Assembly: GCF_900142575.1 (NCBI RefSeq)
Contig: NZ_FRBI01000009.1
Location: forward strand, 62,001-126,000
Origin: Actinacidiphila paucisporea
Lineage (GTDB): Bacteria; Actinomycetota; Actinomycetes; Streptomycetales; Streptomycetaceae
Direction of reading: 5' to 3'
Length of the DNA stretch: 64,000 nucleotides
The notes under the pieces were generated by a model, which was given only the letters and a program-made list of their open reading frames with translations, was not told where the DNA came from and searched no databases. Positions 34,877 through 42,723 of the stretch are shown in pieces (position 1 is the stretch's first letter; every line of letters starts with the position of its first letter). The position numbers were made by a program, and so were the translations under genes.

Positions 34877-35797
34877 ATGGAAGCAACCATCGAAGTCACC
34901 GGCCTGCGCAAGCGGTTCGGGCCCACCGCGGCGCTGGACGGGATGACCTTCACGGTCACGCCCGGGCGGATCACCGGGTTCGTCGGGCCCAACGGCGCCG
35001 GCAAGTCCACCACGATGCGGGTGATACTCGGCCTCGACTCCGCCGACGAGGGCACCGCCCTGATCGGCGGCCTGCGCTACCGGGCGCTGCGCAATCCGCT
35101 CAGCCACGTCGGCTCGCTGCTGGACGCCGGCGCCTTGCAGCCGAGCCGCAGCGCCCGCGGCCACCTGCTGTGGCTGGCCCATTCGCAGGGCCTGCCGGCC
35201 CGCCGGGTCGACGAGGTCGTCGACGCCGCGGGCCTGGCGACGGCGGCACGCCGCAAGGCGGGCGGCTTCTCGCTCGGCATGCGCCAGCGGCTCGGCATCG
35301 CCGCCGCCCTGCTCGGCGACCCGCCGGTGCTGATCATGGACGAGCCCTTCAACGGCATGGACCCCGAGGGCATCGTCTGGATGCGCGGCCTGCTGCGCTC
35401 GCTGGCCGCCGAAGGCCGGGCCGTGCTGGTGTCCAGCCACCTGATGAGCGAACTGCAGGACACCGCGCACCACTTGGTGGTCGTCGGCCGCGGCAGGGTC
35501 ATCGCCGACACCAGCGTCGCCGACCTGATCGCGGCGGCGTCCGGCGACCGGGTCACGCTGCGCACCACCGCCCGCGCCCAGGCGATGACGGTGCTCGCCC
35601 AGGCCGGGGCGGTCGTCGCCGCGACCGGCCCCGAGACCCTCACCGTGTCCGGAATCGGCTCGCAGCGTGTCGCGGGCCTGCTCGGCAGGGCCGAGGTGCC
35701 GTTCTCCGAGATCGGCGCGCACCGGGCGACATTGGAGGAGGCGTACATGGAACTGACCCGTGACGCAGTCGAGTTCCCCGCGGGAGGCGCCCGGTGA
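34877..35797 (+). CDS. ABC transporter ATP-binding protein
   Basis: A 306-aa ATPase. Walker A is GPNGAGKST (about 38-46), the signature is FSLGMRQRLGIA, Walker B is VLIMDEPFNGMDPEG, and the switch His is in VSSHLMSE. The C-terminal extension is typical of drug- or lantibiotic-exporter ATPases. A TAGCCT hexamer seven bases before the ATG suggests a leaderless mRNA. Its stop overlaps the next start (GTGA). Confidence 0.95.
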   Translation: MEATIEVTGLRKRFGPTAALDGMTFTVTPGRITGFVGPNGAGKSTTMRVILGLDSADEGTALIGGLRYRALRNPLSHVGSLLDAGALQPSRSARGHLLWLAHSQGLPARRVDEVVDAAGLATAARRKAGGFSLGMRQRLGIAAALLGDPPVLIMDEPFNGMDPEGIVWMRGLLRSLAAEGRAVLVSSHLMSELQDTAHHLVVVGRGRVIADTSVADLIAAASGDRVTLRTTARAQAMTVLAQAGAVVAATGPETLTVSGIGSQRVAGLLGRAEVPFSEIGAHRATLEEAYMELTRDAVEFPAGGAR

Positions 35798-37392
35798 CCG
35801 GCACGGCGACCGCGACCCCGTACCGCTCCGCGCGGCACACCGGCCGCGACGGCTTCCTGCGCACGCTGCACGGCGAGTGGACCAAATTCCGTACCGTACG
35901 CGGCTGGGTGATCGGCACGGTGGCGGCCGCACTGGTCACCGTCGCCGTCGGCCTGCTGGGCGCGGCGGGCAGCAGCATCGCGTGCAGCGGCCCCGACGGC
36001 GGCAGTTGCGACCACACGCCGCGGACCGGCCCGGGTGGCGAGGAGGTCCGCGACGCCATGACGCTGGTGCACCGATCGCTGACCGGCGACGGCGGCATCA
36101 CCGTACGGATCACCTCGCTCGCCGGCCTGTACGCGCCGGGCGGCCGCGCGCAGGTGGGCGCAGGCCCCGGCACGGGCATGGTGGCCGGCCTGCAGCCCTG
36201 GACCAAGGCCGGTGTCATCGTCAAGGACGGCACCAAGGAGGGTTCCGCCTACGCGGCGGTCGCGCTCACCGGCGGCCACGGGGTGCGGATGCAGTACGAC
36301 TACACGCACGACCTGGCCGGTACGCCCGGGGCGGTCTCCGCGTCGTCCCCGCGCTGGCTGCGGCTCACCCGCGCGGGCGACACCCTCACCGGCTACGACT
36401 CGACCGACGGCACGCACTGGGCCACCATCGGCACCGCCCACCTGGCCGGTCTGCCCGCGACCGTGCAGATGGGGCTGTTCACCACTTCCCCCGAATATGT
36501 CGTCACCAGCGGCTCCTTCAGCGGATCGAGCTACGGCGGCCCCAGCAAGGCAACCGCCGCCTTCGACTCGGTCGCGCTGCGCGGCCGGACCGGTGGCGCC
36601 TGGACCGGCGACCTCGTCGGCGGCCCCGACCGCGGACCCGGTGCCGGCGGCTCCGACCTCGGGTACAAGGAGAGCGGCGGCACCTACACGCTGACCGGCA
36701 GCGGCGACGTCGCACCGCAGGTGCCGGGGCGCGGATCGCCGGGCAAGACCGTCGAGACCACGCTCGTCGGCGCCTTCGCCGGGCTCATGGTGGTCGCCGT
36801 GATCGCCACCATGTTCGTCACCGCGGAATACCGCCGCGGCCTGATCCGCACCACGCTCACCGCGAGCCCCCTGCGCGGCCGGGTGCTCGCCGCCAAGGCC
36901 GCCGTGGTCGGCGCGGTCTCCTTCGCCACCGGGCTGGCCGCCGCGGCGGTCGCCGTACCGCTGGTCGAGGCGGTCGAGAAGAGCAAGCACTTCCCGATGT
37001 ACCCGACGCCCTTCGCGACCGACGTGCGGATCGTCGTCGGCACGGCGGCGCTCTTCGCGGTCACCGCGGTCCTCGCGCTGGCGCTCGGCACGGTGCTGCG
37101 GCGCAGCGCGGGCGCGGTCACCACGGTCGTCGTCGCGATCGTGCTGCCGTACATCCTCGCGGTGGCCGCGGTGCTCCCCGCCGGGCCGTCCCGCTGGCTC
37201 ACCCGGCTCACACCGGCCGCGGCCTTCGCCGTCCAGCAGAGCGTGCACCAGTACGCACAGGTCAGCGTCGACTACACGCCCGCCGACGGGTACTTCCCGC
37301 TGTCGCCGTGGGCCGGCTTCTCGGTCTTCTGCGGTTACGCGGCCGCCGCCGTCGCCGCGGCGGCCGTGCTGCTGCGCAGGAGGGACGCGTGA
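35794..37392 (+). CDS. ABC-2-type permease with large extracytoplasmic lectin-like insert
   Basis: A 532-aa permease, roughly twice the length of its partner. The first membrane segment (VIGTVAAALVTVAVGLLGAA, about 38-57) is followed by about 270 extracytoplasmic residues before the remaining five segments (from LVGAFAGLMVVAVIATMFV). The insert contains WTKAGVIVKDGTK, YAAVALTGGHGVRMQYDY, RWLRLTRAGDTLTGYDSTDG and VQMGLFTTSPE, the pattern of DUF1349/concanavalin-like domains that bind or act on glycans. The remaining segments form an ABC-2 permease (AEYRRGLIRTTL). The GTG start overlaps the ATPase stop. Confidence 0.85.
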   Translation: MTGTATATPYRSARHTGRDGFLRTLHGEWTKFRTVRGWVIGTVAAALVTVAVGLLGAAGSSIACSGPDGGSCDHTPRTGPGGEEVRDAMTLVHRSLTGDGGITVRITSLAGLYAPGGRAQVGAGPGTGMVAGLQPWTKAGVIVKDGTKEGSAYAAVALTGGHGVRMQYDYTHDLAGTPGAVSASSPRWLRLTRAGDTLTGYDSTDGTHWATIGTAHLAGLPATVQMGLFTTSPEYVVTSGSFSGSSYGGPSKATAAFDSVALRGRTGGAWTGDLVGGPDRGPGAGGSDLGYKESGGTYTLTGSGDVAPQVPGRGSPGKTVETTLVGAFAGLMVVAVIATMFVTAEYRRGLIRTTLTASPLRGRVLAAKAAVVGAVSFATGLAAAAVAVPLVEAVEKSKHFPMYPTPFATDVRIVVGTAALFAVTAVLALALGTVLRRSAGAVTTVVVAIVLPYILAVAAVLPAGPSRWLTRLTPAAAFAVQQSVHQYAQVSVDYTPADGYFPLSPWAGFSVFCGYAAAAVAAAAVLLRRRDA

Positions 37393-38156
37393 GCGGGCTG
37401 CGGCAGGCGGTGCACGCCGAGTGGACCAAGGTCCGCACCCTGCCCGGCCTGCTGTGGCTCCTGGCGGCGGTCGCGGCCCTCACCGCGGCGGTGAGCGCGG
37501 CCGCGGTCGCCGCCGCCCACTGCCCGGCCGCCGGGTGCGCCCAGGACCCGGCCAAGCTCAGCCTCACCGGCGTCCAGTTCGGCCAGGCCGGGGTCGCGGT
37601 GCTCGCGGTGCTGCTGATCAGCGGGGAGTACGGCACCGGCATGATCCGTACCACCGTCGCCGCGATGCCGCGCAGGACCACGGTCCTCGCCGCGAAGGCG
37701 CTTGTCCTGGCCGGACTGGTGCTCGTCGCCGGTACGGTCGCCGTCTCCGGCTCCGTACTGGCCGGACGGCTCGTCCTGCCCGGCCACGGCTTCGCCTTCT
37801 CGCCCGCGCACGGGCCCGTGCTCAGGGCTGCCGCCGGCTCGGTGGCCTACCTCGTGCTGATCGCGCTGCTCAGCCTCGGGATCGCCACCGCGGTACGCGA
37901 TTCCGCTGCCGCCGTCGGTGCCGTGCTCGGGCTGCTCTACCTCTTCCCGATCCTCGCGTCTGTCGTGTCCGACCCCGACTGGTACCGCCACCTCCAGCAG
38001 ATCGGCCCCATGACGGCGGGCCTCGCGATCCAGAGCACGGTGCCAAGTTCCTCCCCGGCGCCGATCGGCCCGTACACCGGCCTGGCCGTCCTCGCGACAT
38101 GGTCGACCACCGCCCTCCTCACCGCCCTCACCCTCTTCCACACCCGCGACCCCTAG
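37389..38156 (+). CDS. ABC-2-type permease
   Basis: A 255-aa permease with six hydrophobic segments and the shared GEYGTGMIRTTVAAMPRR signature seen in its larger partner. It starts at a GTG that overlaps the upstream stop (GTGA). With the ATPase and larger permease it forms a complete exporter, divergent from and probably controlled by the adjacent two-component system. Confidence 0.9.
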   Translation: MSGLRQAVHAEWTKVRTLPGLLWLLAAVAALTAAVSAAAVAAAHCPAAGCAQDPAKLSLTGVQFGQAGVAVLAVLLISGEYGTGMIRTTVAAMPRRTTVLAAKALVLAGLVLVAGTVAVSGSVLAGRLVLPGHGFAFSPAHGPVLRAAAGSVAYLVLIALLSLGIATAVRDSAAAVGAVLGLLYLFPILASVVSDPDWYRHLQQIGPMTAGLAIQSTVPSSSPAPIGPYTGLAVLATWSTTALLTALTLFHTRDP

Positions 38157-38315
38157 CGGCTCCCCCGTGCGGTGGCTTGTTGCCTTCCCCGCCGTCGCGG
38201 TTGGTCGCGCAGTTCTCCCCCAGGGCTTCGCCTGAGGCAGAAATGCGCCACCAGCCCCAACTGGGGGAAGGTCCGGGGCGGAGCCAGGGGTCCGGGCGGG
38301 GGCGCCCGGGAAGGG
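38157..38315. repeat. Intergenic region with short GC-rich structured elements
   Basis: This 159-bp convergent gap contains a GCGCAGTTCTCCCCCAGG stretch and a CCCCAACTGGGG hairpin, resembling short dispersed intergenic elements that I recall as common in Streptomyces. They could serve as a terminator for both flanking genes. Identity as a dispersed repeat needs a genome comparison. Confidence 0.35.
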
Positions 38316-38924
38316 TCAGAAGCCGCGACGTACGTACGTCTGGCGCGCCTCATCGAGCCGCCGCGCCCGCCTCCGCCGCTCCGCGGCAAGCTCCTCGACG
38401 GCGTGCCGCACCCCGGTGAGGACGTGGGCGACCGGGCCGGGGCGCGGCTCCGGCACGGGCGGCGGGCCCGAGATGCCGATCGTGGAGGCCAGCGCGAGCA
38501 GCGTCGGATCGTCGGCGGCCCAGCGGTGGGCGGCCCGCCGCCGGCCGGGGGAGTCGGCGAGCACCATCCGGCTGGTGCGCAGCACGAGGAAGCGCCGCCG
38601 CTCCTCGCGCCCGAGCAGCCCGTCCGCCTCCAGAGCGGCGAGATACGTGTCAGAAAGGCCACGGCCCCTGCGCCACAGCCAGTCCTCGACGGTCTCGCCG
38701 TCGGCGGCCGGGGCGAGCGCCGCCGCGGCCAGGTCGAGTTGCGGGTCGCCGGCGTCCTGCCGGCCGGTGGGCAGCACGAAGTCACCGTCGAGGGCGGCCA
38801 GGCCGAGGCCGAGCAGATCGATCAGCTCGGCCCCGGCCAGCGCCAGCGACAGGTCGCCGCGTTCCAGCGACCGGGCCGACGGCATGTCCATGGCCACGAA
38901 GAGCAGGTCTCGTGCGGTGGTCAT
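38316..38924 (-). CDS. GPP34 (GOLPH3-like) family protein
   Basis: A 202-aa protein matching the bacterial GPP34 family: start MTTARDLLFVAMDM, then LSLALAGAELIDLLGL, and a central helical section ending in LTGVRHAVEELAAERRRRAR. Eukaryotic GOLPH3 binds PI4P; actinomycete relatives are of unknown function and often associate with signalling or nucleotide-binding genes. ATG 38924 has GGAG seven bases upstream. A 15-bp tandem repeat separates it from the upstream zinc-finger gene on the same strand. Confidence 0.85.
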   Translation of the reverse strand: MTTARDLLFVAMDMPSARSLERGDLSLALAGAELIDLLGLGLAALDGDFVLPTGRQDAGDPQLDLAAAALAPAADGETVEDWLWRRGRGLSDTYLAALEADGLLGREERRRFLVLRTSRMVLADSPGRRRAAHRWAADDPTLLALASTIGISGPPPVPEPRPGPVAHVLTGVRHAVEELAAERRRRARRLDEARQTYVRRGF

Positions 38925-38940
38925 CCGGGCGCTCCACAAT

Positions 38941-39000
38941 GCGTCAGTCGGCCCGGCGTCAGTCGGCCGGGCGTCAGCCCACAGGGCGTGAGCCCGCAGG
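38941..39000. repeat. 15-bp tandem repeat, four units
   Basis: Units GCGTCAGTCGGCCCG, GCGTCAGTCGGCCGG, GCGTCAGCCCACAGG and GCGTGAGCCCGCAGG run head to tail; a fifth partial CGTCAGTGC overlaps the zinc-finger gene's stop codon (39003-39005). The array fills the gap between that gene and the GPP34 start. Confidence 0.8.
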
Positions 39001-39002
39001 CG

Positions 39003-39359
39003 TCAGTGCAGGCGGGCCTGCCAGTCGGCGGGCACCCGGTCGGCGGGACCCGGGGTGGACTGGGCCACGGGGTGGCTCAGCGGCGGCGCCAGGTCGGGGC
39101 CGTCTTCCACGTAGCTCTCGGTGACGTAGTTCCAGAACCAGCTCTCACCGGGTTCGTACGTCCTGATCACCGGGTGCCCGCTGGCGGCGGCGTGCGCGGC
39201 GGCGTGCTGCGCGGGGGAGCTGTCGCAGCAGCCGACGTGCCCGCAGGCGGCGCACCTGCGCAGATGCAGCCACCAGCCGCCGGCCTGGTCGCAGTCCGCG
39301 CAGCCCGCGCCGCTCGGCGGTACGGACGGGTCGATCCCGGAGGAATCGGGGGTGCTCAT
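39003..39359 (-). CDS. UBP-type zinc finger protein
   Basis: A 118-aa protein with a ZnF-UBP domain: GCADCDQAGGWWLHLRRCAAC, then CGHVGCCDSSP, HAAAHAAASGHPVIRTYEPG and SWFWNYVTESY. In eukaryotes the domain binds the ubiquitin C-terminus; bacteria lack ubiquitin, so its ligand is unknown. The start overlaps the kinase stop (ATGA), so it belongs to the redox-signalling operon. Confidence 0.9.
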   Translation of the reverse strand: MSTPDSSGIDPSVPPSGAGCADCDQAGGWWLHLRRCAACGHVGCCDSSPAQHAAAHAAASGHPVIRTYEPGESWFWNYVTESYVEDGPDLAPPLSHPVAQSTPGPADRVPADWQARLH

Positions 39360-40804
39360 TCGGCGGCCTCCTCGGCGTCGGGGTTGCTTGCGGTGAGCGG
39401 CAGTCTCACCCGGAAACGGGTGTTGCCCGGCTGCGACTCGACGTCCAGGTCGCCGTGGTGCTTGTTGACCACGATGCGCCAGGAGATGTCGAGCCCGAGC
39501 CCGGTGCCCTGGCCCACCGGCTTGGTGGTGAAGAACGGCTCGAAGATCCGCTGCCGGATCTCCGCAGGGACGCCGGGACCGGTGTCCTGGAAGTCCACCA
39601 CCAGCCTGCCGTGGTCGCGCGAGGTGCGCACGGTGAGCGTGCCCGCCCCGTCCATCGCCGACACCGCGTTGTCGATCAGGTTGGTCCACACCTGGTTCAG
39701 CTCGCCCGGGTAGGCGGGGATGCGCGGCAGCGTGTGGTCGAACTCCTTGATCACCCTCACCTCGGACCCGATCTTCCCGGCCAGCATCTGCAGGGTGCTG
39801 TCGAGCAGCTCGTGGATGTCGACCACCTGGAAGGGCGCCCGGTCCAGCTGCGAATACTGTCGGGCGGCGTTGACCAGGCCGGAGACCCGGGAGGTGGAGT
39901 CCTCGATCTCGTTCATCAGCAGCTCGGTCTCGACGGTGTAGTTCAGCCACCGCACCGCGCTCTCCAGCAGCTCGTCCTCCACCGCCGCCGCGACCTGCTC
40001 CAGCCACTCCTCGTCCAGGCCCGCCTGGACGAAGGCCGGCGCGAGGTCCCAGCCGCCGGCGATGCCGTGGCCGTCCAGCCAGTCGGCGATCGCGTCCTCC
40101 TGGTCGGCCGTCTCCATCGGGCTGAGCTCCTGGGCCTTGGCGATCCGCTCGACGGCCCGCTCCTGCACCCCGATGAGGGTGTCCAGGTCGGCCTGCCGCA
40201 GCCGGCCGCCGGCCAGCACCTTGAGCTTGTGGCGCATGCCGGCCACCCGGTCGCGCAACGCCGAGGTGGCGCGCAGCGCGGCGGCGGCCGGGTTGTTCAG
40301 CTCGTGCGTCAGACCCGCCGACAGCGAGCCGAGCGCCAGCAGCCGCTCGCGCTGGCTGACGACCTGCTGGAAGGTCCGGTTGCCGAAGAACAGCCCTTCG
40401 AGCAGGTGCACGGCCATCGGGAACCAGTCCCGCATGATCTGCGCGAACTCGTCCGCGGCCAGCACGAAGAAGCGGGACGGCTCGGTGACCCGCATCGAGT
40501 TGGTGTAGAGCTGGGGGACCTGGTCGCCCAGATACGCCTGGAAGGCCCCGGCGTAGACGCCCCGCTGCGAGGTCCTGGTGACCTCGATGTCGTCGGCGCC
40601 GACCCGCCGCGAGGTCACCACGGTGCCTTCGAGCAGCACGTAGAAGCAGGTCGCGGGATCGCCCTCGGCATAGACCGGGCCGGGCTCCGCGGCCTCGATC
40701 CGGCCGGAGCCGCACAGCCGGCCCAGCTGCTCGGGCGTCAGGTGCTCGAAGAGGAACAGCGACCGCAGTTCCTCCGGATCGCACGGCAGCGTCGAGGCGG
40801 TCAC
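39356..40804 (-). CDS. Histidine kinase with N-terminal cyclic-nucleotide-binding domain
   Basis: A 482-aa soluble kinase. Residues about 15-125 form a CRP-like cyclic-nucleotide-binding domain (FEHLTPEQLGRLCGSGRIEA; GDPATCFYVLLEGTV). The HisKA helix has LGSLSAGLTHELNNPAAAAL with H167. The ATPase domain contains WTNLIDNAVSAM (N box), VDFQDTGPGVP (G1) and GQGTGLGLDISW. No membrane segment is present. The GTG start at 40804 follows GGAGGGACC. It lies between the receiver-reductase fusion, which provides a receiver domain, and the zinc finger. Confidence 0.93.
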   Translation of the reverse strand: MTASTLPCDPEELRSLFLFEHLTPEQLGRLCGSGRIEAAEPGPVYAEGDPATCFYVLLEGTVVTSRRVGADDIEVTRTSQRGVYAGAFQAYLGDQVPQLYTNSMRVTEPSRFFVLAADEFAQIMRDWFPMAVHLLEGLFFGNRTFQQVVSQRERLLALGSLSAGLTHELNNPAAAALRATSALRDRVAGMRHKLKVLAGGRLRQADLDTLIGVQERAVERIAKAQELSPMETADQEDAIADWLDGHGIAGGWDLAPAFVQAGLDEEWLEQVAAAVEDELLESAVRWLNYTVETELLMNEIEDSTSRVSGLVNAARQYSQLDRAPFQVVDIHELLDSTLQMLAGKIGSEVRVIKEFDHTLPRIPAYPGELNQVWTNLIDNAVSAMDGAGTLTVRTSRDHGRLVVDFQDTGPGVPAEIRQRIFEPFFTTKPVGQGTGLGLDISWRIVVNKHHGDLDVESQPGNTRFRVRLPLTASNPDAEEAAE

Positions 40805-40826
40805 GGTCCCTCCAGACGTGAGGTGC

Positions 40827-42503
40827 TCACAGCCCCTCCAGGTAGCGGTGTACGAGCATGACGGCCATCGCGCCCTCGCCGACCGCGGACGCGACCCGCT
40901 TGGCGGACTCCGCGCGCACGTCGCCGGCCGCGAAGACCCCGGGCACGCTGGTCTCCAGGTGGTAGGGCGGCCGGTCCGGCTCCCAGCCGGCCGGGCGCTC
41001 GCCCTCGGCGGCCAGGTCGGGCCCGGTGAGCAGGAAGCCGTGGCCGTCCCTGCGGACCACGCCTTCCAGCCAGTCGGTGCGCGGCGCGGCCCCGATGAAG
41101 ACGAACAACCGCTGGGCGTCCACCATTTCCGTGCCGCCGCTCGCGGAGTCCCGCAGCGTCAGGCTCTCCAGGTGGTCCTCGCCGTGCGCGGCGGCGACGA
41201 CCGTGCTGGTGCGGACCCGGATGGTGGGGATCGCGGCGATCTGCTGGATCAGGTAGTGCGACATGGACGCCTCCAGCGACGCCCCCCGTACCAGCAGCGT
41301 CACCGACTTGGCGCCCCGCGACAGGTAGACCGCGGCCTGCCCGGCGGAATTCGCCCCGCCGACGATGTAGACGTCCTGGTCCTCGCAGCCCGCGGCCTCG
41401 GTCAGCGCCGAGCCGTAGTAGATGCCGCGGCCGGTCAGCTCGGCCAGCCCCGGCACGTCGAGCAGCCGGTAGGCCACCCCTGTGGTGAGGATGACGCTCT
41501 GCGCCGAGACCGAGCTGCCGTCGGCGAACCGTACGGTACGGGCGGGGCCGCTGACCTCCAGGCCGGTGACCTCGCACGCGGTGAGCAGCTCGGCGCCGAA
41601 ACGGCTCGCCTGGCGGCGGGCCCGGTCGGTGAGCTGGGCGCCGGAGACGCCGTCGGGGAAGCCGAGGTAGTTCTCGATCCTGGCGCTCTGCCCGGCCTGG
41701 CCGCCGGTCGCGGTGCGCTCGATCAGGACGGTGTTCAGCCCTTCCGAGGCGCCGTAGACGGCCGCGCCGAGCCCGGCGGGTCCGGCCCCGATCACCACCA
41801 GGTCGTAGAACTCCTCCGCCGGAGTGGTCGCCAGGCCCACCTGCGCGGCCAGGTCCTGGTCCGACGGCTCGATGAGCACCTCGCCGCCGGGGGCGATCAC
41901 CATCGGCAGCCGCATCCCGTCGTGCCCGGCCGCGTCGAGCAGCCGCCGGCCCTCGGACTGGTCGGACAGATACCAGCGGTACGGGATCTGGTTGCGGGCC
42001 AGGAACTCCCTGACCTTGGACGACCGGGCCGACCAGCGGTGACCGACGACCTTGGTCTCCGGCACCGGGCGGTGGTCGGAGGCCAGCCAGCTCTCCAGCA
42101 GGGCGTCGACCACCGGGTAGAGCTTCTCCTCCGGCGGGTCCCACGGCTTGAGCAGGTAGTGGTCCAGGTCGACCACGTTGATCGCGTCGATCGCCGCGCC
42201 GGTGTCGGCGTAGGCGGTCAGCAGGATCCGCCGGGCGCCCGGATAGACGTCCATGGCCTGCTCGAGGAATTCGATGCCGTTCATCTGCGGCATCCGGTAG
42301 TCGGCGAGGATCACCGCGACCAGGTCGCCGCGCAGCTTCATCTGCCGCAGCGCGTCGAGCGCCGAGTCGCCGGACTCGGCGCGCACCACCCGGTAGCGCT
42401 CGCCGTACCGCCGCCTGAGGTCGCGGGCGACGGCGCGGGAGACTCCCGGATCGTCGTCGACGGTCAGGAGCACGGCTCGGCGCGTGCTGTCCGGTGTTGT
42501 CAT
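40827..42503 (-). CDS. Response-regulator receiver / Grx-like / thioredoxin-reductase-like fusion flavoprotein
   Basis: A 558-aa three-part protein. Residues 10-135 are a receiver with phospho-acceptor D68 (VILADYRMPQMNG) and Lys119 (LLKPW). Residues about 150-225 resemble a glutaredoxin-like domain (RSSKVREFLARNQIPYRW) whose active-site cysteines are replaced by WSAR. Residues 232-558 are a thioredoxin-reductase fold with FAD site VIGAGPAGLGAA (237-248) and NADPH site VGGANSAGQAA (381-391), but YYGSALTEA stands where CxxC would be. It probably transfers electrons without a redox disulfide. ATG 42503 has GGGGA five bases upstream; ATG 42509 is possible. First gene of the operon. Confidence 0.9.
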   Translation of the reverse strand: MTTPDSTRRAVLLTVDDDPGVSRAVARDLRRRYGERYRVVRAESGDSALDALRQMKLRGDLVAVILADYRMPQMNGIEFLEQAMDVYPGARRILLTAYADTGAAIDAINVVDLDHYLLKPWDPPEEKLYPVVDALLESWLASDHRPVPETKVVGHRWSARSSKVREFLARNQIPYRWYLSDQSEGRRLLDAAGHDGMRLPMVIAPGGEVLIEPSDQDLAAQVGLATTPAEEFYDLVVIGAGPAGLGAAVYGASEGLNTVLIERTATGGQAGQSARIENYLGFPDGVSGAQLTDRARRQASRFGAELLTACEVTGLEVSGPARTVRFADGSSVSAQSVILTTGVAYRLLDVPGLAELTGRGIYYGSALTEAAGCEDQDVYIVGGANSAGQAAVYLSRGAKSVTLLVRGASLEASMSHYLIQQIAAIPTIRVRTSTVVAAAHGEDHLESLTLRDSASGGTEMVDAQRLFVFIGAAPRTDWLEGVVRRDGHGFLLTGPDLAAEGERPAGWEPDRPPYHLETSVPGVFAAGDVRAESAKRVASAVGEGAMAVMLVHRYLEGL

Positions 42504-42610
42504 GGGCATCCCCGTCCCCGTCCGCTGCCTGCCCGTTTCGCTCCGTGCAGGTCCGCCGTTCAGCCTAGTGGGCCGACGCGGTGCCCGCAGTGCGCGGCAT
42601 TGACCGGCTG

Positions 42611-42627
42611 TGCGCGATGATCGCGCA
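42611..42627. promoter_or_regulatory. 17-bp palindrome in a divergent intergenic region
   Basis: TGCGCGAT-G-ATCGCGCA is a perfect inverted repeat with a single central base, about 100 bp from the starts of both the receiver-reductase fusion and the SDR gene. It is an operator candidate for an unknown regulator. Confidence 0.5.
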
Positions 42628-42723
42628 ACGCGTGCACACATGGCCGTACGGCGCGGGCCCGGTGGGACGGGTGGGCCGCGGCGACTTGCGTTGGAGCGCA
42701 CTTCAGCTCCTAGCCTCGACAGC

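Noticed and set aside
38157-38315. Possible small RNA or attachment site in the structured intergenic DNA
   Set aside because: Only short GC hairpins are visible; no tRNA-like sequence, integrase or direct-repeat boundaries are present.
40827-42503. Calling this gene a thioredoxin reductase (trxB)
   Set aside because: The redox-active CxxC is absent and a receiver plus a Grx-like domain are fused in front, so standard thioredoxin reduction is unlikely.
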